Shown piece after piece: positions 1-12,400 of a DNA stretch of 64,000 nucleotides. Numbering within the stretch: position 1 is the stretch's first letter; each line of letters starts with the position of its first letter. Below the pieces are notes generated by a model that saw only the letters and a list, made by a program, of their open reading frames with translations, ran no database searches and was not told where the DNA came from. Origin of the DNA: Juglans regia. Taxonomy: Eukaryota; Streptophyta; Magnoliopsida; Fagales; Juglandaceae. The position numbers and the translations under genes were made by a program. The stretch lies in assembly GCF_001411555.2 (NCBI RefSeq), contig NC_049916.1, forward strand, positions 8,335,889-8,399,888. Direction: 5' to 3'.

Positions 1-436
1 CTAGCATTAGGAGTAAGACAAATCTCCTTAGAATTTTGAACTGAGCATCATCCTGATTATAATTAGTTGAATTATCTACATTTGAAAATTCTTGTTTTCA
101 GTCTTAAATTTGCAGCAATAGCTCAGAGTCCCCAGATTTTCCTATTCATCTCACAAACCACAACCGGATCATGCATCCTAATTCACAGAACTCCACGTTC
201 CAGTTCCCCAAAACTGGAGATCCCAATGCGATGTGTTTGCTTGTTCATCATTTTAGAACCAAGAAGGGATATTTGGCTATGTTTGTATACATTAAGTGCA
301 TACCCACTTACAACATATGCAGTGTAGCAGAGGATTTCTCTTGCAGGGAAATATTTTTTATTATAGGTATTGCCGGGAAATATTTTCACCATTATTAAAG
401 AGCAATTTGGAAGTATTAACTCTTCTGGAAACATAC
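1..436 (-). other. VAC14 intron sequence after the exon at 437-505
   Basis: A GT donor follows the exon at 437-505 on the minus strand (reads CCCCAG then GTATGT). The expected next VAC14 block was not found in any frame, so this stretch is read as intron with the remaining exon(s) outside the window. Nothing else is recognised. Confidence 0.6.
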
Positions 437-3400
437 CTGGGGAAGCAACATCAGAAGGCCATACAAGGCCTTTAACAACCATATATATCTTCCAGGTTCA
501 AGAAGCTGCAAGAACCACAAACTGTGGGTCAAGGAAAAAACATAAAAACAGTAACTTGGGGAGACAAATGCAGGAAACATGAAATATATTATCCATTTAA
601 TTAGAACAAAAACTGATCCACCATTAAGGAACATGATATATTAAGGATGCAAAAACTCTTTTATCCAACACCAAATACATCGAAAAATGTATAAAAAATC
701 TTCATGCGTCACACAAATGTTCAACTAGAAAAACTCCCATATCAGCCAAGTGTGATTGTGCCTGTGCTTTAATATTGACTTCTCTGAAGAAAATACAAAA
801 AGAGGTTGCTTCTGCAACCCTTTTTCCCTTTTTTCCTTTTTTAAATTTTACATTAGGATAGTCACTACAGATTAGTTTAAAAAATTATACTTAAAATCAT
901 GCGGGGAAATAATCCAAACAGGAAACCCTTCTCCAACAGGGTAAAAAGAGATGCAAGACAAATCCTAAGATTCCCCAAGTCCTCCCTCTCCTGCCGCCAG
1001 TCAGGAATAGAGTGAGGTGAATCCTGTATGTGTGCTAAGTGCTTCCCTTTCTATTAGCTAGGTATCTGGTTATGGACGCCTTTCCCTACATCAACAAACC
1101 TCTTATTTTGAGCAGGAGGATCCTTCTTTAATTTGCATTTTCCATTGAACAAATAAAGTCAAGATGAATCCAAATGACAATAACTAGTACTGATTATTAG
1201 AAACCCAAGGGAATATGAGATGGATAAATGAAACGAAAGAATATAAGATATTGGGGAATCTCATTTTTATCTCCTAGAAAGATAGTTGCTTTCATTAAAA
1301 TGCCAACTAAATGGTCCACATCAAGACAGGAGGTGCTACTCTCCAAGCAGCTAAACAGCTTCCACTACCAAATTCCCAGCTACAAGAAGCCTGAAATCAA
1401 TCGTGGAGCAAGAGTAACCCAAGATGTATATAAAAAGAACCATCATCGACAGCAGCTATTCCACACAACAGTGATTGGGAAATGGTCTACTGTTTCCTCA
1501 TCCTGTTTGCATGTGTTTTGATAAGCAGCAGCAATTGAAAACAAAATTGTTCATATTCCAAGAAATTCTTCCACTTCTACACTTCGGAGGGAATGCTTAC
1601 ATGCCAAGTACAACTGGCTGTACTACTGTACTGCACCAAGTACAAGCTTCTTATCTTAGACTTGTCACTCCTACTTGGTTTCCATCAGATCATATATTCT
1701 CCAACTCGGCCACCATGAACATCATATAAAAGAGAAAAAGGGCATTTGACTTACTGTATTTCCCAGATGTGAACATACCAAACAACCCTCAAATTCCAAT
1801 GCATTCCACTCCCTAATCAACTTATGGAGCACCACATACACGATAATGGAAATAAATCAGGGCATAATCCTTTACAACTCCCCATCAGATGTGTGCGCCT
1901 GCACCCACTGTAAAGGACTATACTCCACGAACTCAAGCCAGTTTATTCCTAATTGCTTTACAAGCTTGTTCTCACCACATTTTGAAAGGAAAAACACATC
2001 AGTAGTCGTAAAAGATTTCCAGCATTTCTCGCCGGAAGTAACCTTTTCCATTTTTTTTCAAAAGCTTTTCACTTTTCTTTTCTTTGTCTGTTTATTTCTC
2101 TCTTTCTATTATCATCTTTGTTCTCCATGTAGCATCGGGGCATGATGTGGAGTTTATGGGTGGATGCCAAGTTGTTTGTGTTTTATGCTGAGGACCAGGG
2201 GTTTTTCAGAATCACTGAGACAGGCAAGAGATTGACAAAGGCCATTTCTTTTAGAAATGGGCTGGCGGCTTGGTTTTTCAATACAGTGGAGGCATGCATT
2301 TCAATGGGAGGTCAAAAGGAATTTCTCAAAACCATTCGGGAAGGCAACTGTAGCTTTTTAGTCCAGCGTCATGCAAACTCCTTTGGTAATTTCTTGTAGC
2401 TCGAGGTTTATGGAGGAGGTGGTAGACATAGTGTTATGGTTCTACCTGAGGGAAATCAAGGCAGAGGGTGGGTTTGTTTTGCAAGAAAACTTGGGGACTT
2501 CTGTCACCTACCTTCCCCTGTTCTAGTGAATGGTAACAGAGGAGTAGAACTATCCATCGGAGGGCTAGCCGATAGGAGAGGGGAGCAACCCCAAGTCAGG
2601 AGGCTGTCATCTGAACCCTCGTGGTGTCGTATAAGGCTGCGTTGGTTAAGTCGGTGCCCTTATCGGCCTCTCAGGGTGATTGTTGCCACCGTGGTGGTTC
2701 AGGGAGGAGTGGTGAGTCTTCTGGTACCAAGTCTGGTTTTCCAGTCAATTGGGCTGCACGTTCACTAGCAACAGCTGGCAGAGTTCTCCTTCCCGAGGGT
2801 GATGCATCTGAAAATCATGAGAAGAGTGTTCTATTGGCTGTGAAAACCGAGTTGCTCGATGTGAAGGAGAAGATCAACCCTCTCCTTTTCATAGTGAATT
2901 TGGGTTTGGGATTACCTTTGTGCTCGGCCCTTCCTGACCCAAGCCTTTCGTTTTCTTCTGGGTCGATTTCATTGGGCCTCCCTTCTAGGCCTGCTGTCAA
3001 GGGACCAAACAGTGGTGGGAAAGAAAAGGTTTTGTTGGGGGTTGGGCCTAAGACAAATACTCAGCCCGTGTGGCGGGTTAAAACTTCTCCTGGCTTATAT
3101 TCCCACAACAGAGGTACATCACCTTCTATAGGGCCCAATTCGTCAACGGGAGGCCCACCATCTCCGGGTCCAACCCAGAACCAGCCGATCGGTGCTTTCG
3201 ATCATTTTCCCATCATTATCCTGCCGGTTTTGTCACTGGTGAATGAGGTTCTAGAGAAGGTGTTGCAGGATGCTTCTCCCTCGATTGTTATAGGCTTAGC
3301 TACCCTTTTTGTGGTGTCGCCACCGTGCAAGGGTGGCAATAATATGCAGTGAGGGGATTTTCCTTCGAGTTCTAGGCTTTCAACTATATTACAGATGGAG

Positions 3401-6400
3401 GAGACTGCAATTGTGCCTCTGGTTGACCTTCTCCCCTGTAGGTCCTGCCCTTTCCCTATTTTCTTCTCTTGGTGATCATTCTATTATCGCTGCTAGGCCC
3501 TTGTTTGTGGCTGCCCCTTTGGAGGATATCTCGGTATCGGGTTTTTTTGCTCTGTTTTTCCGAAAGCTATGGCAGCCAATAGCTGACTTAGTGAACATTT
3601 AGCTAGTCCAAGGTGTAGAAGTTGGTGTCGAGAGTGGTCTAGGGGATTGTGGGGAGGAGTCAATGCCTTTGTGCACTTTGACTTAGTCTGAGGAGGATGG
3701 TTGCAATTTTCAATTGGTGTCTAGGGAGGATGAGGTGGACCCAATGAATTTATGCACCTTGTCACCTTTGCCTGCAACGGGTGGATTACCTTCTGACAGG
3801 GTGATTAAGAAAGTAAAGGAAACTCAAGATTGTGTGGGGTATCTTGTGAGGGGTTTGAGGAGCAATACAGGGCATTACTCATTGCTATTGAGGAGGGTCA
3901 TATTCCCTCCCCTAAATCTGCTTCAAGAAAAGAGAGAGAGCTTACACATCTTACTTGTTCAATTAATTATGGTATTCAGGAGGGGAGTGGCAGTAGAGGA
4001 AGATCTAAGGGAAGGGTGGTATCTTCCCATGAAGCCTAAAATCCTTTCTTGGAATGTTCAGGGTCTTAATGAGCCCAATAAGCAACTTCAGGTTAAGAAT
4101 CTTCTCCGTCATTGGAAAATGGATATTGTTGCAGGAAACTAAGCTCAAGTTCATTGATCCAAGCATCATTACTAGTTTATGGGGTTGTCCATCGTGGGTT
4201 GGGTGTGCCTTGCTTCCAATGGAGCGTTCAGGGGCATTCGTATTATGCGGGATACGAGGGTGGTTGAGTCTATTGAGGAGTGTATTGGAAATTATATGGT
4301 GGCTTGTTATTTTAAGAATGTGGACGGTGGTTTTTTTTTTTTGGGCTTTTGTTGGAGTGTATGACCAAATGTGGAAAGAAATAGGAAGGACTTATGGTAT
4401 GAGCTTGTTGGTTTGGGCAGTTGGTGGAACTTACCCTGGTGTATTGGCAGTGACTTTAATATCACTCTGTTCCCAAGTGAAAGATCGGGAGAAGCTCGGC
4501 AAAGTCTTGCTATGAATGAATTTTCTGAATTAATATTCGATATGGACTTGGAGGATCTACCTCTTGTCTGTGGTACACACACTTGGTCCAATAATCGGGC
4601 CTGGTCCCACTTGGACAGATTGTTGGTGTCCACTCCTGGGAGGCTCACTGCTCTACATTGCTCCAGAAGAAATTATCTAGGGTCTATTCAGACCATTTTC
4701 CTATTGTGCTGGATTGTGGGGGCATTCATGGGTAATAGATACTTTAAGTTTGAAAATAAGAGGCTGAAAGTTGAGGTCTTTGTGGAGAAGTTGAGATTGT
4801 GGTGGTCCTCATATCTCTTGGAGGGCTCACCAAGTTTTATTTTGGCTGGGAAACTCAGCCTTGAAGAGGGATTTGAAGATGTGGAATGCAGATATCTTTG
4901 GACATATTGATAGTCAAAAGCAGTCCCTTTTTGAGGATTTACAAGTTTTGGAGGGAAGGGAGGTGAGCGCTCCTCTTTTTGTGGAGTTTTGCAGGAAATT
5001 ATCAATCACCACAGAGCTTGGAAAGGTGCTTTTAATAGAAGAAATCTCGTGGAGACAAAAATCACAAGCCCTTTGGTTGAAAGAAGGGGATAGATGTACT
5101 AAATTCTTCCATCGGGTGGTTAATTCTCATTGTTGGAATAATGACACTGAGATGCTTTAGGTTGATGGACAGGTTTGTTCAGATCATGATGCTATTAAGA
5201 GCCATATTGTCTATTATTATGAAGGTCTTCTTATAGAGCAATTCCCTTGGAGGCCTAAACTTGATGGTCTGTCCTTCGAGGATATCGATCAGTCGAGCTC
5301 TATTTGGTTGGAGGGACCTTTTGAGGTGGATGAGGTTTTTCAGGTGATTCGTGGGATGGCTAAGGATAAAGCTCCGCGTCCAGATGGGTTTTATATGGCT
5401 TTCTTCCATGATTGTTGGGAGGTTGTTGGAGAGGATATCATGATGATCTTTCATGAACTTCTCTTTTGGGAAGTTCGAAAAAAGACCTAATGCAACTTTT
5501 ATTGCCCTTATCCCTAAGAGAGTTGGGGTTATGGAGGTGAAGGATTTTCGACCCCTAGTCTCGTTAATGGGGGGTGTACAAGATACTTTCTAAAGTTCTT
5601 GCTAACCGCATGAGTGCCTTATGAGTAGTATAATATCAAAACCCCAAAATGATTTTGTTAAGGGAAGACAAACTTTGGATTCAGTTCTTATTGCTAATAA
5701 ATGTCCTCCTAGCCCTTTTCCATTATTGATGAGCCTCTCAAACCTCCGATACATACTGTCAAAGATATGAGCTCCACCAGCATCATCATCTTCAACAGCC
5801 CATCGTCCAGGACTTCACCCACCGGTTCGCCTTCTCCCGACAGCAAGTTCTGCGTGGTCGTCGGTTGTTGTCTGGAGGATGATGGCATATCGTTGCCGAT
5901 AACAGGCCCATGGCCCTTTTTGGGGAGATACACTGTACAGTCGTACTATAAGTCTCTTATGACACTCTACAAGAACATTCCCATGGAAGAACATATAGAA
6001 GATCAAGGCCCCCTTAAAAGCTTATTTTTTTGTATGGACAACTTCATTAGGGAAGATTCTCACCCTAGATAATCTAAGGAAACGCCGCTTCATTGTATTG
6101 GATTGGTGCTACATGTGTAAAAAAAGTGGGGAGTCTGTGGATCATTTATTATTGCATTGTGATGTAGCCATGAGTTTGGAACGATATCTTTGCGAGAGTG
6201 GGACTCATTTGGGTAATGTCAAGAAGGCTTGTTGAATTTTTGGCCAGTTGGCAAGGAATCCGGTGTAATTCTCAAATTGCAGCAATGTGGAAGATGATAC
6301 CGACCTATCTATGGTGGCACATATGGATGGAGAGGAACGGTCAGAACTTTGAGGATATTGAACAGACAATGGATGAGCTTAAAACTTTTTTTCTGCACAC

Positions 6401-9400
6401 TTTATTCCATTAGTCGATTGTAATAGACTTTACTGGCATGAATGTACATGATTTTCTTGTATCTTTAGAAAGTCATGCCTAGGTGTGGCTCTTGTATATG
6501 TCCCGTGTACTTAGTTTCGCCTATTATCAATAAAATACTTATTTACTGATAAAAAAAAAAAAAAAAGAATGTTTGGATAGTAGAATCCAAGAGTGAACAC
6601 CTGGCATCCTATGCAAATTATATATGAAGAAGGCTTATGATCATGTTAACTAGGTCTTCTTGTGTTACTTTGGAGGTGTGGTTTTGGGCCAAGATGGATT
6701 TCATGGATTAAACATTGTATTTCTACTACTGTCTATTTCTTGGTATTGGTGAATGGACCTCCGATGGGGTTTTTTAACAGTTCTAGGGGATTAAGACAAG
6801 AGGACCCTCTTTCCCCTTCCTTTTTGTCATTGTTATGGATGCTCTCAGTCGTATATTGGGTGCAGCTGTTAATGGAGGTTTTCCTTCTAACTTTTCAATG
6901 GGAGGTGTTAATATTTCCCACCTTCTCTTTGTTGATGATGCCTTACTTTTTTTGTGAGCCAGATAGTGGTCATATTCAAAATTTGAGGGCTCGAATGCTT
7001 TGTTTTGAAGCTGTCTTGGGACTGAAGGTGAATCTATCAAAGTTTGAAATGGTTCCTGTGGGTTCAGTGAATACTGTTTAGTGCTTGGCTAACATTTTGG
7101 GCTGTAAGGTTCCTTCGCTTCCCTTGAAATATCTTGATCTTCCTTTGGGAGCTGCTTTCAAGGTGAAATCTATTTGGAAGGGTGTGTTAGAAAAAATTAA
7201 TAGAAGATTGGCAGGATGGAAAAGAATTTATTTGTCAAAGGGTGATAGAATCACTCTAATCAAAAGCACTTTATCTAACCTCCCTACATACTTTCTTTAT
7301 TTCCGTTACCTGCAAGTGTGGCATCTCGTATTGAGAAAACCTTCTGCAATTTTCTTTGGGGAGGTATTGGGGAGGAAGCCAAGTTTCATCTTGTTGGTTG
7401 GGATGAAGTTTGTTCTCCGGTACCTTGTGGTGGTTTGGGGGTGCGTAACTTGAGGACCTTCAATAAAGGAGAAGTGGTAGTGGAGATATCACCTAGAAGG
7501 AGAGGCTTTGTGGAGAGTAGTTATAGATTCAAAATACGGGAGTATTAAAAGGGACTATTGTTCTAATGAAGTCAGGGGGCATATGGTGTGGGGTTGTGGA
7601 AAAATATTTGTTCCGGATCGGAGAGGTTCTCCAACTTCTTCAGATTTGTGGTTGGGAGAGGCCATGGTGTTTTATTTTTGGCATGGTGTTTGTTGTGGTG
7701 CAAGGGTTCTTAAGTAGGTTTTTCCCACTCTTTACCGGATTTCTAGTGACAGAGAGGCCATGGTGGCTGACTTGCAGGTGTGTTCCAATGGCTCTATCCA
7801 TTGGAATGTCAATTTTTTAAGAGCGGCTCAAGATTGGGAACTTGGAACGTTTGCTGATTTCTTCGATTCATTGTATGCTATGTCTTTTGGTAATGTGGTC
7901 AAAGATATGATGATTTGGACTCCTAGCGGGAGTAAAAGGTTTTAAGTGCGATCCTATTATAAGGCCCTTTCAGGATTTTCTAATGATCATTGCTTTCCCT
8001 GGAAGAGTATATGGAATTGTAAGGTTCCTCCTAAGATTGCTTTTTTTATCTGGACTAAGTCCCTTGGGAGAATTCTCACCACTAAGAATTTGAGGAAACG
8101 TGGTCTCATCATTATGGATTGGTGCTTCTTGCGTAAGAAAAAGGGGTAATCTGTGGATCATCTATCATGACATTAAGGTGGCTCGGTTTTTGTGGGATGA
8201 GATCCTTAACCATACCGGGGTGGCATGGGTTATGCCTGGAAGAGTTATGGATATTTTTATGTGCTGGACAGGTATTAGGGGTAGCGTTCACATTGCCGCT
8301 GTGTGGAAAATGATCCCTCATTGTATTATGTGGTGTTTGTGGATGTAGAGAAATAATAGGTGTTTTGAAGACCGGGAGCATTCCTTGGAAGAGCTGAAAA
8401 GATTCCTTTTTAACACTATTTTCTTGGGTGTCGGTCATTATTTGTAATGAGAACAGTTTTCATGGTTTGCTTGTATTCATCACTAGTGCTTAGTGATAAT
8501 TAGGCATATTCTGTGTATACTCTCTGTGTACTTGGGCTATGCTTATTTTTATTAATAAAGTTTTACTTTTACTTGTCAAAAAAAAAAAAAAGATAATGTC
8601 AGAAATATTGCTACTGGGATATATTTTGTTGAAGCTTCTACGAGAAAAGCCACCAACCAAGAAAGAATACATGAAATCACAAGAACCAAGTAGTAAGGCA
8701 AATTAGAACTCTGTCTTTAACTCGTGCACCTGTAATCTAAGGTAAGCAAAGATTGGAGTTTCCAGCAAGCGAATCAGCTTGTCCAACTGGACCAAAAATT
8801 TGACATTGATATCTTCCTCCACCAGAGAATGAATCACAGCACTTGCATGCTGGTATGTCTGCCAAGCAAGATAAAACATGATCCTAAGTGAACATAAAAG
8901 GTTGGAGAAACAAGATCGATAAATGCTGCTAGAATCTCCAAAAAAAGGGAAAAAAGGAGGGAATGTGACTGGGTGAGAGAGAGAGATGGAATAGTTCACC
9001 CAGAAATTTCAAACCACTCACCTGTGCTAATAAGCAAAGACTTATAATTGCCATGGGAGAATGACACCATGAAGCATATAGAGAAACAAATAAGTTTTTC
9101 CCAGCAGGATTTACCAGCGAGTCTTTTAAAAGATTCCGGAGCTCAGACAATTCGGAGGATGTGAGTAAAATTAAATTCAAAGCCTGAAAAAAAAAACATA
9201 CAAGTGTGAAAGGGATAAACAAAATTCACCTTCTTAAGTAGCTAGAGATTTGATACAGCTGAAAAATTAAATAAAAACATAAAAGAGGATTTAGTACAAT
9301 TGGAAAAATAACAATAGAGAAGAAAAAGTTCAATTGAAAAGCACGGACCAATTTAAAGCAAACTACGGGGACTAATTTTGTATTTAAGCTTAAAAAGAAA

Positions 9401-12400
9401 CAAAAAATAAAAATTTTAAGAAAATAGAATTTGAAGACAAAGAATGGACTTTTGAAGACAAAGAAAGATCAATAGAGGAACTAAAGGCTTTCTTGTTTAG
9501 AACTCTTTGTACTTGGGCCAATTCCGTTAACTTTAATGGTCAAGATTTCCATGCTTTCCTTATTTCCAATGTTCCTACTTAGCTAGGACATTCTTTGTAC
9601 TGAACATGGCTTTTGCCTATTCTTTTATTAATATACTTACAATTATAAAAAAAAAAAAGTTATTCCACACCATCTGAACTATATATAGGATGTTTGCTTC
9701 AATTAATTCAAAAAATTATAACAGAGCAAACATGTGTGTCCTTTGGTCACTCAAGGACTAAAAGGTTTATACAATTATCAGATAATTGACAGAACCTGAA
9801 CCATAATAGATGCAAAATCTAGGTCAGATTCAACTTCGAGTATGGTTGAGAGTTCACGGTAGACCCTTTCAGCATCTAAAAGTACACAAAGCCGACGGAT
9901 TATTAGAGCACCACGCCTGAGTAAAGAACAAACATGAATTAATTATAGGAGAAAGAAATAATACATTTAAGTTACTATTTATTACAAATCAGTAATACTA
10001 GACTTAAGAGAGCAAGAAAGAGACAGAAAGAAACTCACTTCTCCAGAAGAGAATTGTCCACTCGGAAATTATGTACGAGGAAAATAACAAGTTGGCGGAA
10101 GTGTGGAGGATCTTCTGCTATGCATGCATGAACCTCAAGAACAAGGAGCACAACCTGCAGAGATCCATCATTGCCAAACATTTAACAGATATAAACCATC
10201 AGATAATGCATTTTAGTTTTCCATACATACAAGTTTCTCCATATACTTCAACGAATTAATAGAGTGCAAACACAATAAAATATTGAAGTTCTCCTTCACA
10301 TTTTAGTAATTAAACACGTGCTTTCACAAATATATATAGGATCTTAGAGATGTATGTTGGAATGGAACAAGCATAATACTTTGAATGTATTCCATCATTA
10401 ACATCGAAGTTATCTGAATGCCTCTCTTCTAACTAATCAAGCACATACTTTCACTAAGACATTAATACATGCCCAAGATGTGGCCACTTCAATACCCGAA
10501 AAATATGAAGTTTGTTCAAATCCTTTGAACGAAACCGTTGTTGTAAAAACTGTTTCATTCAAACTATACCTCGTTAATCATCTCCATTGATCACAAAATC
10601 ATCTACATACACGACAAGAAGATATCTGGCATCAATATGTAACCGAAATAATGAATGATCTGATTGACATCTCTCAAAAACAAATTCCAATACCGCCTCA
10701 GTGAATTTTCCAAACCACGCTATCAAAGCTTGCTTGAGACCATAGAAAGCTTTTTTTTTTTTCTATTTTTTTTATAAGTAAATTTATTAATATCAATAGG
10801 CGTAACCAAGTACACTAGATGTATATAGGAGAAAACACCTAGCCCATAATAGTAAGCCCCTAATGAACAATAAGCCCATAATAGGGAACAACACCCAAGA
10901 GGGAGAAATTAGAAACCTATCCAATTTACACCAAGCCCAATGGGGGCAAAACGTACCTCCCCAAAGTCACTGTAAATACCCCAACCCCTTGTTTCCCACA
11001 TAACTAATACTCCACCCGAAACTTCCTCCATTGGGCAAAACGTACCTCCCCAAAGTCACTGTAAATACCCCAACCCCTTGTTTCCCACATAACTAATACT
11101 CCACCCGAAACTTCCTTAGAAGCTAAATAGGACCATTCTACTTAATCCGAATGATCCTATGAGAACGGAGGAAGGCTTCATAATACAACTGGTCCTACCC
11201 TCCCTCTAGTCCTCCATCGACTTGGATTACCTCCCTTAGCCGTACTTGATTGCCCAAGTAAGACGCTTTAACTCCCTGCTCTTCTTATATCTTGATTTTG
11301 TTTCAAGTAAGTGACCCGACTCAATTGCAGTGAGTAGTGCTATGAATTGGTCGTCAAATCCTCCGCATGTAATCCCCATACATTGCTATATTTTGTTAAC
11401 CTTTTGCAAAACCCAATCCGATGATAACCCAACTGTAATTCGATGGAAGAGATAACAGAGGGACAACATCTTCTCCAAACTCAGCTCCCAACTGTACACC
11501 AGGCCCTAAATGTTCCTCCTCACATGGCACCAACGACAAACCCACAATTTCCTCCACACCATCTCCTGCATACAAATCCCACACCTCCTCAACAGCTCCA
11601 TTGTTGCTGTCACAAGATGCCTGAAGAGATATTGACAAATTAGTTCTCTCCATCATGAGTGGTGAGTCCAAGGTCATTGGAGGTTTTGGGTTGGCGGCAA
11701 ACCCATAAAATCCCCCAAATCTCAGCAGTACATCAAGTTCCTTCACCTCTAGCGTGGGTGTCGTCGTTTTGTCAGAGTAAACATTGATTGGAGGTGTGCC
11801 ACGCCACTCCGACAGACCCTACACCTCCCTCAAGCCTTGGCATTACACCATTTTTCTTCAACTCTGGTGTGGTTGCCATCGTTTCTTCAGGGAGAACACT
11901 GACCAGGGGTGTAACACTGACCATCGGCCCTTTCTGTGTCACCCATGGTGGAGGGCATTCCATTTCAGCCATCTCTACGCCGATACCCAACATAGAACCC
12001 ACTTCGAATATAGATGACCCAACTTTCCTTTTGACCCGCCACACTCCTGAATCTGGTTATAGGGATTGTGCCAAACCCAACTTTCTTTTTTCCTTTATCT
12101 GGTTTTAAAAGATTCGAGCTTATCTTGGGCTCCCTCTTATTTTTTTTTCTATAGAGAATAGCGGTGAAGCGCCATGATATAGGCCTTACAGCCCTGTTAT
12201 TGCCAGCCGAAAGCAAGTATGTTTTAGTAGATAAAACGGAAACCGCTGCCGTCAACTCGACAATCAGGTTTTTCATCTCCTTTAATGTACTGTACATCTC
12301 TCTTTCAGCCATAATGCCATTGGGAAAACCAATACCATCCCTTGTTTCATAAGAAACGGCTCTTACGCTTTCATAGGAGTCAGGCCCCTTTTGCTGGTTC

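Larger units (their letters stand above)
2100..8593 (+). mobile_element. L1-type LINE, near full length but degenerate, split by a second LINE
   Basis: This non-LTR retrotransposon lies antisense to VAC14. ORF1-like sequence starts near 2142; endonuclease, reverse transcriptase and a zinc-binding RT-associated domain follow to about 8445, and an A-run ends at about 8592. The 3' end (ACTTGGGCTATGC, AATAAAG, then poly A) is the tail type shared by most LINE copies in this window. Frames are broken many times. The RT is interrupted at 5705-6566 by a separate insertion. No convincing target-site duplication was found for this outer copy, so its 5' border is approximate. Confidence 0.85.

Noticed and set aside
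171..398. Candidate terminal VAC14 exon at the window's left edge
   Set aside because: No frame on the minus strand resembles the conserved block expected after LLMLLPQ.
1842..1860. GATAATGGAAATA as the left target duplication of the outer LINE (compare GATAATGTCAGAAATA after its poly A)
   Set aside because: The match needs a gap, and the sequence between it and 2142 is not recognisably LINE 5' sequence.
2621..3352. 243-codon plus-strand open frame as a host gene
   Set aside because: It lies between LINE ORF1 N-terminal and endonuclease sequence in the same orientation and is low-complexity Pro/Ser/Gly, typical of the ORF1 linker.
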